A DNA stretch of 64,000 nucleotides from Phlebopus portentosus (GCA_037892935.1 JAYXKI010000012.1:124001-188000); one strand, 5' to 3'; shown: positions 25,019-36,370, counted from the stretch's first letter. Notes: generated by a model from the sequence alone, not told the origin. Translations and numbers: made by a program.

Positions 25019-25591
25019 ATGACCCGCAGAAGGGCTCTCTCAAACAATGCCCAACAGATCATACAGAATCTGTTTGAGACCAAGGAGTTCAGCACAAATC
25101 ATCTTTCCGCTCTGATGGGCATCAACCACCGGACAATCTTCTGCATCAACCAGCAGGTTCAGGAGACTGGCAGCATCAAGAGAGACATTCTGCAGACAGG
25201 AAGGCCAAGGAGACTGGAATATCCAGATGTCCATGTGAGCCTCTGAGTGTATTGTTGCCTGCTGAGCTGCCCATTGTGCTGTCAGTATCTACTCAGTGCC
25301 ATCAACTTCTGTAGGGATCTGTTTCTTGATGAACTCAAGAACATGTTAGGTGGAACATCTGGTAAATTTGTCTTAGATTTGACGGTATGGTAGATGCTAG
25401 AGTGCGCAGGCTTCACAATGAAGAAGGTGCAGCCTTCTTTGGTATGCAAAGATGTTCATATCCACCTGACCAAGTCCAGATCACAAAGAAAGCATGGGAA
25501 TGAAGTGAAACTGTGCAAATAGAATACCACCTCAAGATAGGCTCACAATACACCCCTGAGCAACTCGTATTTGTTGACGAGAGCACCTGTG
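25019..25591 (+). pseudogene. Tc1/mariner-type transposase Tpase-1, 5' part
   Basis: From the ATG at 25019 the frame gives a helix-turn-helix DNA-binding start (SNNAQQIIQNLFETKEFSTN, LSALMGINHRTIF, QETGSIK, GRPRRL), typical of Tc1/mariner transposases. After a probable intron and decayed middle, the first catalytic motif reads EQLVFVDEST at about 25560-25588. The gene is then cut by the Gypsy-1 LTR. The frame resumes beyond the retrotransposon at 33700. Removing the insertion rejoins the DEST motif with the following conserved residues, so this is one gene split by a nested insertion. Confidence 0.75.
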
Positions 25592-26010
25592 TGTAAAGAC
25601 TCGAACATTTTCCTTTTCTTTTCTTATGTCATCACCCATTTTAATATTCTTTTTTCTTTTCTTTTATTTTTTCTTATGCGCTTACTCATCCAATTGCCAG
25701 AACATTCCACAATATTCCACCACGCTCACTAATCATCCCATTCCTTATCATGTGACCTCCCATTAGAGTAGACCTTTCCCGCGCTCGAAGTATATATAAG
25801 TAGATAGTCTGACTCTTTCGTTCCTTGTCTTTCTATTCTACTTACCTTCATTGCGACATAGGTATCTACTCTTGTATTATTAGTTTGCTGAATTCTACTT
25901 ACCTTCACTGCGACATAGCGTGCGTATAGCCCGGCAACTCGCGTTAGCCAGTTGTTTGTTGTTGTGTTGGCCACCTCGAGATCGACACCCATTAGTCTCG
26001 CCACCTAACA
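25592..26010 (+). repeat. Gypsy-1 5' LTR
   Basis: Starts TGTAAAGACTCGAACATTTT and ends GCCACCTAACA. It contains a TATATATAAG box near 25791 and two copies of a CTTACCTTCA(C/T)TGCGACATAG motif. It matches the LTRs at 33282, 38450 and 59855. Confidence 0.9.
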
Positions 26011-26407
26011 TAATAGAAAGACCTACTCTCGAACCCATGGTTTAACCACTCGTTTGTCACCACTCCACGCAGGAGACACATCGACGGTCAACGACTGCGC
26101 CCATCCTAGATTTATCCGAGCAACCCCTATCTTGCCCGTCAAGGTCCGACTGACTTTGACGTGTCCCGATAGTTTCCAAAACAATCAATCAATCCTCCAA
26201 TCGTGGCACTCTGAATCACTCTTCTGTGGAACTCGCATCAGACGTTCTCTTGGGTGACTCATAGAGTCCAATCATCATCGAGCATCTCGTTCATCATCTA
26301 CCTCAGTGCTTTCCGACTAGTCATCAATTTCAAAGACGAGCCGGTCATCTGAAGTCGGTCCCGTCCGAACACCATCCCGATCCCCATTCCACCTCCGGCC
26401 TATCAAG

Positions 26408-27856
26408 GTGGATCTAACTGACAATCAGCAGGCGGCTCTCCTGACAAACACTAGGTGGAGCGTGTCGCGAGGACAGTATATCGTCAAGTCGGGCGATCAA
26501 ACCTTCATTGCTTGGTGGGACGAGGCTGCGAAGAAGTGGTACTCTACCAGAGGGGACAAGTCCCAATATTGGAGAGCGAAACAAGAGGGTGATGTAGACG
26601 ATCCTGCACCCCCTACCCCCACATGATCAATGGCTTCATTACCAGGGCCATCAACATCGACAGGTCAGACGTCAGCTCCACCTATAGCACCCTCGTTGTC
26701 TTTCACCGAACCACGAGAGCTAGCTCCGCTCATACCAACAGACGAAGAGGAAGACGAAGAAGAAGAACAAGAGATGTCGTTGTCGAAAGAGTCAATAACG
26801 GACCTTGCTACAGCGATCGCGCTAGCACTCCAAGTGGCAGGAGAAGGAATGAGCCAAGGATCGAAGACGAACAAGGTTCATGTCGCCAAGCCCCGAGACT
26901 TCGACGGTGAACACGGATATGTCGACTTCAAACGAGAGCTGCGCCTGTATGTTTATGCATCGGAGTCAGAGTTTAGGATGAGCAAAGCAAAGATCATGTT
27001 CGCTCTGTCATATATGAAGAGCGGTGCTGCTGCGAGCTGGGCGGAAAGCTACATAAGTGGTGCAATCGATGAACAGGGTAGGATAGCATTCAAGGACACT
27101 TGGGATGCTTTCCTAAAGAAACTTGACACCTTGTTTGATGATCTGGCTCATTCCCAGAAGGCCTTCGAAAGGCTCGATGCGATGTACCAAGGGGACCTCA
27201 ATGCCGACAAGTTCTTCAATAAGTTTGACATTTGTCGAGTTGACGCTGGACTGGCCACTGAGGCTCATGACGAATGGCTGATGAGTCACTTGAAATGAGC
27301 ACTAAACCCAAAGGTGGTTGAAGGTATCATGCACCTACCCAATGAGCCGACAACGTATGAGGAATTCAAGAAGGCTGCGGTCAAGGTCGACAGGGTCGAG
27401 TGTCAGATCAGGGATCTAATGGCCGAGCATAGGAGGAAGACGGTCAGCTCAACAGTGATGAAACCAGCGCCACTGCCACTAAGACATCCGATGCCACCTC
27501 AACAAGCGACTCGCCCTTTCATCCCTCCCGCCCAAGATTGTTGTGATGTGACTGGAGTAACATACGGAGGCCTAGGTCAGCCGATAGAGGTGATGATGAA
27601 TCAGGTGTGTCGCGCATGCGCTTGCTATAAGTGTGGTCAAGTGGGCCACTACATTTAGGAATGCCCCCGAGGCCATGAAGCGATACGCACAATCATTGCG
27701 GCCTTTGTTCCAGCAGACAGAAAGGCACTCTTCGAGGAACTCAGCCAAGTGAAGGAATCCTCCCTCAAAGAGGTCGACGACATCGATGTGTGAGCAGTGC
27801 CGACTGAACTGGAAGAACTCGTGGATGGCGAGGGTTTTCCAGAGGACCAGGCGTAG
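26408..27856 (+). pseudogene. Gypsy-1 gag (inactivated)
   Basis: The Gag frame runs from about 26408 (no ATG; the frame is also open upstream) to a TAG at 27854-27856. It contains FIAWWDEAAKKWYS, an acidic run, HVAKPRDFDGEHGYVDFK, MKSGAAASWAESY, WDAFLKKLD and EGIMHLPNEPTTYEEFKKA, ending with the zinc knuckle CYKCGQVGHY..EC. Internal stops at 26624 (TGA), 27296-27298 (TGA) and 27656-27658 (TAG) break it. The Gypsy-2 copy has sense codons at these places, so they are later mutations. The shared final TAG is probably the true Gag end. Confidence 0.85.
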
Positions 27857-28225
27857 ACGTCAGAACGACTGGTCGGTTTCCTAAAGGACTCTTTTCGTTG
27901 GACTCGTTAAAATATAATCGTCCTATTGTACAATACCAAGATGCGAATATCAGTGATGGTTTCACCCTTCGAGAACTCCTTACTGACGTGATACCTGATG
28001 AACCTGAAGTGGATGATGATGACTTCGACGTCTACACAGATTTGTGGGTTGGAAAAGTGAATGTGCAAGCAGGCGATTCAAACGAGCTTAGTGTGGAAGA
28101 GCGGAATCAAACCGCTATAAAAAATGAGGTTGAGGCGGAAGCACCTTACCATGAGAACGTTGTTGCTCAGGCAAACGATACTGAAGCAGTATGGGATGTG
28201 GTTGGCAGACGCGTGGCTGAGGTAT

Positions 28226-29731
28226 TGTTAGAAATTGCTTTAGTCAGCAGTATAGCATGCACGTGACAGCATATAACCAAGATGTTCACATGACAAGCGA
28301 GAACGCTGGAAACTACATTAAAGAGAGTAGTTAACCAAGGATGAGCCAGTCAATGGCCAGAAGTCAAGGACGACTGCGAGAAATGCAAACAAGCACAGCA
28401 GATAGGATGGGACATTTATTGTACAATAATCTCATCACTCTTGATGACAGAGGTATTAGCAATGAACTTCGACATACAAGGGACGCATAGAGTATTTCCA
28501 GGATACGTTACTCAAGAGGGCATACAACAGCCTAATACGAATTATGTGACATTCGAACATATGGTAGCAGTATTCTCACATGACGAACGAGACTATCTAA
28601 TGAATGCTGGAGTACAGATTAAATTCCCAAAGCGGAAGCATAAAGAAGAATGTCAATTTATTCATATTAATATTGACATACCATACAGAAGGGGAGCTAA
28701 TGAAATAGTACGATGTATAGCAGAAAATACGATAACTAGAGTTAAGGAATTCATTAGACTCATTGATACAGAAGGAATATCAGTAATGGATGAACGAGTC
28801 ACAGAGATATCAATGGAACACAGGATCAAGTTCATGATTGGTCCAATTAAGATTTCAATGCCACCGGAAGAAGGGTTCACAAGAATGACGACATATCTCC
28901 ACAAGAGAAGCTTTCCAGTAGATGATAGAACGCCAGTGGGAAAAACCCCAGGACTTCCAGAAGAAGATGTAGTACCCCACAGGCACCGAACCTCGGAAGC
29001 CATGGAGATCGACGATCACTGATAAGGAAAGTTAATCTAATCAGGAAGGAGATAAGAAGGGAAGCGATGTGTATGCATCTATAGGAGTAGTAGATGAGAG
29101 GAAAGCTTTTACAACTAGCTCAGGCAAAGTAGCAGCATCAGTCAGCCATCCGAGTCGGAAGAAGAACATAAGTCCTAACTCCAAGGAGAGAAGGCCATAG
29201 AACAGTAGAGAATAAACCAGTGGAGCTCAGAACCAGTACAGACGCCAGCAGAGTAGCTGAGGATAGTAAGTATGCACCAGAAAGTGCTAGAGTCATTAGA
29301 CCATAACAGTAGAGCTCAGACATTGAAGTACACAGCAAGAAACTAGTAGAACGAACTAGAACATACAGTACAATCGGAATTGACAAGGAATGCACAGAAT
29401 TGACAAGGAAAGAGTGGAGCAAGTGGAGCACCTTGTAGAAGGCGCTGGAAGGTATACATGGTCAGTAGAAAGACTGAGGTAGATAGTTATAGTAGTAGCC
29501 TAGCATAGCCACACCTGTAGAGTATAAAAGGGAGGCCAAACGAGCCATCCTGAGTAGCAGTTCAATTCATCTCTCCAAACGCCCCTCAAGCGAGTTGGAG
29601 CTTTCTCTCATACAAACACTAGTCTGATACTTGTCCTTGCCTGATTCTCTGACAATGCTTATCAATCAGCAGTGTGAGACACTTGCTTCAGTAGTAAGCC
29701 ATATATTACTCTTCTTACTCTGATTCTAACA
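28226..29731 (+). mobile_element. 1.5-kb TG..CA insertion in Gypsy-1, possible solo LTR
   Basis: The insertion starts TGTTAGAAATTGC and ends GATTCTAACA, giving short inverted ends TGTTAGAA/TTCTAACA. It is flanked by perfect 5-bp duplications GGTAT (28221-28225 and 29732-29736). Removing it plus one GGTAT restores the pol frame seen in Gypsy-2. A TATAAAAG box (about 29524) with downstream sequence near its right end looks like an LTR promoter. No reverse transcriptase is present. I read it as a solo LTR of a large LTR retrotransposon; a small non-autonomous element is the alternative. Confidence 0.75.
28441..29022 (+). CDS. 193-codon ORF of unknown function inside the 1.5-kb insertion
   Basis: The frame runs without a stop from about 28441 to a TGA at 29020-29022. 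It includes GTHRVFPGYVTQEGIQQPN, HMVAVFSHDERDYLMNAG, FPKRKHKEECQFIHIN and PIKISMPPEEGF. The first codon is ATG. No domain is recognised. An intact ORF of this length within an LTR-like sequence whose neighbours are riddled with stops is notable, but it may be chance. Confidence 0.4.
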   Translation: MMTEVLAMNFDIQGTHRVFPGYVTQEGIQQPNTNYVTFEHMVAVFSHDERDYLMNAGVQIKFPKRKHKEECQFIHINIDIPYRRGANEIVRCIAENTITRVKEFIRLIDTEGISVMDERVTEISMEHRIKFMIGPIKISMPPEEGFTRMTTYLHKRSFPVDDRTPVGKTPGLPEEDVVPHRHRTSEAMEIDDH

Positions 29732-32700
29732 GGTATGGCGCGAGGGCATAGTGGATGCAGATCAATTCGTCCGGAGGGTGGGAGGAAAAGAGTTGGACGC
29801 CTTCGTTAGCATCGTACATCCAAAGGTAGCAGGCAATGATGAAGTAGATTTGTCAAACCCTCTACTCGAAGAGGAAAACTTCATTGACGCTCATGCGCTA
29901 ATCGACTCGGGATGCACGGGTTCATGTATCGATGAGGGTTTTGTCAAACAATATGGTTTCCCCACCCAAAGGTACATTCGGCCTAGACCAGTCTTCAATG
30001 CTGATGGAACAAGCAATGAGGTGGGATTGATCAAGGAATATGTAGTTGTGCGAATGTTCTTTGGGAAACATGAGGAGGAGGTTCGACTGGCGGTGACATC
30101 CTTAGCATCGAGCAACATCTTCCTCGGACATGACTGGTTGACGAAGCACAATCCTGAGATAGATTGGAGGTTGGGAACAGTCAAGTTCACACGTTGCCCT
30201 GATGAATGTGAGTCGTCACTATCGAGTGAGGAAATAGACAAAGAGTTTGTGAGGAATGTGTGGATAAAGGAGGCGGCAAAGTGGCCACCTTATCTGGAAG
30301 AATACGCGGACATCTTTAGTGAAGAATCGTTTGAACACCTACCAAACCATCGAACGTGGGACCATGCTATCGATTTGAAGCCAGATTTTAAGCCCAGCGA
30401 TTGCAAGGTTTATCCATTGTCGCCGAAAGAACAAGAGGCGATAAAGGAGTTCATCGAAGAGAACCTAGCATCTAGACATATCCGACAGTCGAAATCCCCG
30501 ATAGCATCTCCATTCTTCTTTATCAAGAAGGAAGATGGGAGCTTACGAGCGATCCAAGATTATCGAAAGCTTAACGAAGGAACGGTTAAGAACAAATACC
30601 CATTGCCATTGATAAATGAGCTCATCAATAAGGTCAAGGATGCAAAATACATCACGAAGCTCGATGTTCGCTGGGGGTATTACAACATTCGGATTCGTGA
30701 GGGCAATGAATGGAAGGCGGCGTTTAGGACAAATTTAGGCTTATTTGAACCAACGGTCATGTTTTTCGGATTATGCAATGCGCCGGCGACATTCCAAGGT
30801 TTCATGAACGATATCTTTCAAGAAATGATCCATGAGGGTATCGTCATCATTTACCTCGATGACATCCTCATTTTCTCAAATGATTTGGAGGAACATCGCC
30901 AACGCACCAAACGAGTCTTTGAGATCCTGCGTCAAAACAGACTTTTCCTGAAGCCGCAGAAATGTGAGTTCGAGGTTGATACAGTTAAGTATCTCGGACA
31001 CATCATCGGTAATGGCGAGGTTCGAATGGACCCGAAAAAGACAACAGCGGTTCAGGAGTGGCCAATCCTGCGAAACGTTCACGAACTGCAACAATTCCTG
31101 GGACTAGGGAATTGGTTGCGACAATTCGTAAAGGACTATAGCTCTGTTGTTAAACCCCTGACGATGCTGACAGGTAAGGTGGAATAGAAGTGGGGAGAGG
31201 AGGAACAATGAGCATTCGAAGAGTTGAAGGGTCGGTTGAGTAGTCCCCCAGTTCTAGCCATCCCGAACAAGGAGGGTCCTTTCTGGGTCAAAGCAGATGC
31301 GTCAGACTTTGTGTCTGGAGGAGTGCTCCTTCAGAAACAAGACGACAAGTGGAAGGTGATAGCCTATCGATCGTCGACCTTCTTGGAGGCTGAACGAAAT
31401 TACGAGATCTATGACAAAGAGATGCTCGCAATCGTTCAAGCTCTTAAGGAATGGCGACAATACCTCCAAGGAGCCAAGAGACCTTTCGAAGTATAGACCG
31501 ATCACGCAAACTTGATGTATTTCCGATCGCCTCAAAAGTTGAATCATCGACAAGCTCGTTGGCGACTCGATTTAGCCGAATTCGACTTCACATTAGTACA
31601 CAAGCCAGGGAAGACGTTGGGCAAGGCTGACATATTGTCGCATCGGGCAGACTACAACAAGGGCGAACGGGATAATGAGGACGTCACGTTCATCAGAGAC
31701 AAATGGCTGGTCAGAGGAGCGGTAGAGACGTCAAGAGACATGTTGATCGAGAAGATTCGAAAAGCACAAACGGAGTTGAATGAGGAAGAGAGACCGACGA
31801 ACTTAGTATTCGTAGATGGGTTGTGGAAAAAAGAGGTGACAGTTAAGCTCTCAATGACGAAGACAAAGAAGTTTCAAAACGTTTTTGTACCGATGAGCGT
31901 GAGGGAGGAAGTGATGAGGGAGTGTCACGACTCGATGTTGGCAGGCCACCCAGGAGCGAACAAGACCGTTGCACTAGCGAACAGAAGTTTCTGGTGGCCT
32001 AATATGTACGTCAATGTCAGGAATTACGTGCGAGGATGTGATCGTTGTCAGCGAACAAAGGCCCTCAGAACAACAAGGGCAAAGGTTTTGCACCCTAACG
32101 AGGTACCGGAGGCACAATGGCAAGTTGTCACGGTCGACCTGATCAGAGAGTTGCCGGAGTCAAATGGATTTAACGCAATTTGTGTGGTAGTCGATCGCTT
32201 CAGCAAACAAATCCATGCGATACCAATGATGACAAAATTGACGGCAGAAGGAATGGCCAGGATTTACAGGGACCATGTCTTCCGGTTGCATGGCTTACCT
32301 TGAAAGATCATCCACAACCGAGGAGTACAGTTCGATGCGAAGATAATGAGGGAGTTGTACAAACTCCTTCACATCAAAGGCAATCCATCAATGGCATACC
32401 ACCCTCAAACAGATGGGCAGACAGAACGAGTTAATCAAGAACTCAAACAGTACCTTTGACTATACGTCAATCATCGACAATCAGACTGGGTGGACTGGTT
32501 AGCTCTTGCAGAGTTTGCGCACAACAATCGCAAACATTCAGCGACCAAACTATCACCCTTCTTCATCAACACGGGACAACACCCTTCAGGCTTTACGGGC
32601 GTTGGAATGACTTCATCCAATCTATTGGCAGAAGAGTTTGCTAAACATGTCAAGGGAATACACGAACTTGCTCAGGCCAATCTGACCCAGGCCAATGAAG

Positions 32701-33281
32701 ACATGAAGCACTTTTACGATTGTCATGCTGGAAAGTCGGTAGTATATGAGATGGGACAAAAGGTCTTCTTGGATGGTCGAAACATTAAGATGATCCGACC
32801 GACGAAGAAGATGGACGACAAATGGTTTGGCCCATTCAAGGTAATGGAAAAGGTGGGCGCGAGCGCGTATAAGCTAAAGATCCCAAAGACATGGAAACAC
32901 GTTCATCCCATCTTTAATGAGATCCTGCTCAAACCGGCTGTTCAACTGTCTTTCGAATCACAAAAGAAGCCACCTCCATCCCTGCCAGTGATCATTGACG
33001 AACAGAAAGAGTACGAGGTTGAAAAAATACTCGACTCACGTCTACATCAAGGAAGGCTCCAGTTCTTGGTCAAGTGGGTTGGATATGAGGAAGCGACATG
33101 GCAGCCGGAATCCGACGTCAAGGATAATGCACAGGAATCAATTCAAGAATTCTATCGCAAACATCCTGGAGCTCCACGAAAGTTAACAATACCTCGACAA
33201 AGCATATGAGCACTGTATAGGTTCACATCGTCAGAAGGATTATGTGGTTGGTCGGGACGCCTAACCTTGAGAGGGGGGTGA

Positions 33282-33699
33282 TGTAAGGACTCAAACATTT
33301 TCCTTTTCTTTTCTTATGTCATCATTCATTTTAATATTCTTTTTCCTTTTCTTTTCTTTTTCTTATGCGCTTATTCATCCAATTGCCGGAACATTCCACA
33401 ATGTTCCACCATGCTCACTAATCATCCCATTCCTTGTCATGTGACCTCCCATTAGAGTAGACCTTTCCCACGATCAAAGTTTATATAAGTAGATAGTTTG
33501 ACTCTTTCGTTCCTTGTCTTTCTATTCTACTTACCTTCACTGCGACATAGGTATCTACTCTTGTATTATTAGTTTGCTGAATTCTACTTACCTTCACTGC
33601 GACATAGCGTGCGTATAGCCCGGCAACTCACGTTAGCCAGTTGTTTGTTGTTGTGTTGGCCGCCTCAAGATTGACACCCGTTAGTCTCGCCGCCTAACA
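33282..33699 (+). repeat. Gypsy-1 3' LTR
   Basis: Starts TGTAAGGACTCAAACATTTT and ends GCCGCCTAACA. It is preceded by the polypurine tract at 33271-33280 and differs from the 5' LTR by scattered, mostly transition, changes. Confidence 0.9.
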
Positions 33700-34361
33700 C
33701 TGTAATTGTCAAACCTTCTTATGAAACAAGGCATGGGCCTTGTGTGGCCATCACGCTACTTGGAAACAGTTCTTTGCCAGGAGAAAAAGGTGCACTGCAT
33801 TACATTCTTAAAATTACATGAGCCAGAACTCAATTTGCATAGGTATTCAGTTCTTCCTGCCATCTCTTTGGATGGAATGCTTGAATGTGTTATCATGGAA
33901 GGCTTGTTTAATACGGACTCCTTTGCAGCATTCATCGATACCCTCCTGGACAGCATGTGGCCCTGGCCGGCAAGGAACTCGGTTATTATCATGGACAATT
34001 GCTCTATTCACAAGTCCGATGATGTGCACTAACTCATTAAATCTAGGTGAGATGGTCTTCCTGCTGGATCATCGTGTGCAGGCTAATCATTGTGCCTCAT
34101 CTGTCTAGGGGTATGAGGCTTGAGTTCTTGCTGGCATACTCTCCTGACTTCAATCCAATCAAGCTGGTGTTTTCATTGCTCAAATCCCAACTTTGGTGCA
34201 TTCCTCTGCCAGAGGGTGGAGGTGATGCTGCAGTCTACACCAGGCTTTATGGAGAGGTTATGTCAAGCGGTGTGGCTGACTGCTGCACCTTCTATGAACA
34301 CTGCGGATATGGCTGGTGTGTGGTCTTCATTCATTGGTTTCTGATTGATCGGGAGAGATAA
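33700..34361 (+). pseudogene. Tc1/mariner-type transposase Tpase-1, 3' part
   Basis: This continues the gene begun at 25019, after Gypsy-1. Conserved blocks are YSVLPAISLDGMLECVI, FNTDSFAAFIDTLLDSM and NSVIIMDNCSIHKSDD (second catalytic Asp), then, after an intron (about 34047-34110), MRLEFLLAYSPDFNPIK. With the intron removed, 34 residues separate the second Asp from the third catalytic position, so the family is DD34E. That third position is Lys instead of Glu, and a TAA stands at 34030-34032. The copy is dead. It is related to Tpase-2 (55708-56842). Confidence 0.8.
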
Positions 34362-34433
34362 CTGATTTACATTCTATGCTATTACTGCGACTATAGGTGA
34401 ATGTAGTTTATGTAGATAAGCAACTATGTTCAT

Positions 34434-36370
34434 CTATGAGCTAGATTGAATTGTAGTGCAGTCTTGTTCTGCATAACGAAGAATCTGATTAATGAGCCCA
34501 ATTGTCACGTCTAAATTGTCTGCATCAGCTATCTCCTGCAGCTCTTCTTTGGTGATGTGTTGAATATCATCAAGTTGAAGGTAGCCTCTCTTTTTGAATG
34601 ATTCATGAAATGTACAATATGAAGGACATAGTTCCTTGCCCCTTTCAATGTCATCATGGAGAGACTCGAGCCAGTTGCCAACCAGTTGCTAATCTCTGGG
34701 TCTTCTCCTAGCTACATTATTATGCACAGCTGGTCCCATGAATGGAAGCTGTATAGGGGTCAGTGGCAGCATCATGAATGGGTAAATGGGTGGCATCATG
34801 GATGGAAATTGCATTGAGGACAGTGCTTGTTGGATTATTGCCAGGTGCATAAAACCCGGGAATTGCATATTTGGCAGGTGCTGTACTGCAACTGCAGATA
34901 GCTCTGCAGGTGTTGTTTGTATACCAAGGGTGGCTGGTTGGGTCAGCAGCTGTCCTGCTTCAGATGGACTAAACGCGAAAGTGGATAATTTCAGGATCCT
35001 CTCGATAGCAGCTCTGGCTGAGTATGAATCCAGAGGCTTCCGATCTAGAAGTTTAAGTGCCTCAGGTGGAGCATCGTAAGTTACGCCAGGGGCATTCCGA
35101 TACTAGATTGAGAAGCATATGTGTGAAAAGTGCACAGCATATTGGCAACCCACTCACAAGCAGTCTTGCATGTTCTTCAATATCCCGATGAGTGTACGGA
35201 ATATGGTTACGTGCACCTGGTAACCTTGCACACAAGCGTCCATGCTCATCACATTTGAAACTTGCTTCCAATTTGGCCACAATTTTGGCCATAGACTCCT
35301 TGTAGGTGTCCTGAGCATCATTGAGCTGTGTGGGCACCAATTTTGTTGCCGTTGCCTGTTTTCCTTTCTTCTTCATTGCATTTGTGTCCTGTAAAGATCA
35401 GTCAAATAAGATAGATAAATGAGATTTCACGTGGATGAACATCAAACCCAGGAAGATTTCTGATGATGATTTTGGGATCGGGCACATTTGTCTTCTTTTT
35501 GCTCTGTTCCTTCTGGTGCTTGCATACTTCATCGAAAATTTTGTTCAAAGCTGCTTGGGTATCAAGATACTCCAGAAGATACTTATTTGGGCCTTCTTTT
35601 CTACACCATGGACCTTCAACGCCTAAGCAGGAAATGGTGCAGGAACCTCGTGTCAGATCCATGATTTTAGATATAACCTCATGCAGGAACATATCGGAAC
35701 TTAGAAGCAGCTCTTGTCCATAAACCCCATCAGAAACTAAGACTGTCACAGTAATAATGTCACATTTGCTCTTCTGTACAGCGGGAGTTGAAGTAACAGG
35801 GTCTTTCCTCCTTGTGGGAGTTGGAGTGATGGGATCAAGGAGACCCTGAGCCGTGGCCGTTCCAAACAAAATGCTGTTATTATTTGCTTTGATAGATAGT
35901 AAGCCCTTCATCATTGGATGGCGGCTAACAGCCCTCACCTTTGACATTATTTCCTTGCTCCCATTCTAGTATGGAGAAGTCCGGTTCTTCCCTATACCAT
36001 GTTGTTTCATCCAGGCCAGTTTCATTTGCGACTTGCACCACGTCGTTGATAGATAGGTCTCTATCCGGCTGGTAGTCGTTGTCAGAGTTATCATCTGAAT
36101 CACTAGTATTATCAGAATTGCACAACTGAGGAGAGGTGTCAGTACAGTACAATTAGAATGCCACCCATACTAGGAATGCACCTTTTTTGATGGGCCTTTC
36201 CCCTTTTTCTTGCGAGGGCTCTTCTGTGGCGCTTCTGGAGTTGCTGGTGCTTCATCGTTTTTGTGTGGTCACCCAGGACCCCTCCTGACCTTTAGCTTCT
36301 TCTTAAGGGTCTCAGCATCCTGGGCTGCCTTGGCCTTTTCAGTGAGCTTTTTACTGTGAGAAGGAGGCAT
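34434..36370 (-). pseudogene. Family U gene, copy U1 (unknown function, SAM-like C-terminus)
   Basis: I do not recognise this family. Reading leftward from an ATG at 36370: a Lys-rich start (KKLTEKAKAAQDAETLKKK), an acidic exon (SDSDDNSDNDYQPDRD), and a conserved block at about 35500-35800 (TVTVLVSDG, VEGPWCRKEG, KYLLEYLDTQAALNKIFDE). Next is a Cys/His motif (FKCDEHGRLCA, then HIPYTHRDIEEHARLL), an intron, NAPGVTYDAPPEALKLLDRK, and a Met/Pro-rich linker. The end (WLESLHDD, KRGYLQLDDIQHITKEELQE, IGLINQILRYAEQD) resembles a SAM domain. A TAG at 34689-34691 separates this last domain, and a TGA lies at 36269-36271. Copies U2 and U3 are in this window. It sits tail to tail with Tpase-1 and head to head with W1. 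Confidence 0.6.

Larger units (their letters stand above)
27853..33209 (+). pseudogene. Gypsy-1 pol: protease, RT, RNase H, integrase, chromodomain (inactivated)
   Basis: Pol is in the -1 frame relative to Gag and is open across the Gag stop, so a -1 frameshift is likely. After the insertion at 28226-29731 the frame resumes with HALIDSGCTGSC (protease active site). Reverse transcriptase shows SPIASPFFFIKKEDG, LDVRWGYYNIRI and the catalytic IIYLDDILIFS. RNase H shows VKADASDFVSGGVLLQK. Integrase has an HHCC finger (GHPGANKT, CDRCQRTK) and a DDE core. The chromodomain near 33000-33150 reads EYEVEKILDSR, LVKWVGYEEATWQPE. Stops at 31185, 31209, 31494, 32301 and 32458 interrupt it, and the second integrase Asp is Asn (32316-32318, AAC). 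Chromodomains direct such elements to heterochromatin. Confidence 0.88.
25592..33699 (+). mobile_element. Gypsy-1: chromodomain Ty3/Gypsy LTR retrotransposon, nested in Tpase-1
   Basis: Two LTRs of 419 and 418 bp (25592-26010, 33282-33699) begin TGTAAGGACTC-like and end CTAACA. Flanks read CTGTG and CTGTA, a 5-bp target duplication with one mismatch. The internal region encodes Gag with a CCHC knuckle, then protease, reverse transcriptase, RNase H, integrase and a chromodomain, the order of chromoviruses. A purine tract (GAGGGGGGTG, 33271-33280) lies next to the 3' LTR. The coding region carries several stops and a 1506-bp insertion at 28226-29731, so it is inactive. Gypsy-2 and Gypsy-3 in this window are relatives. 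Confidence 0.92.
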
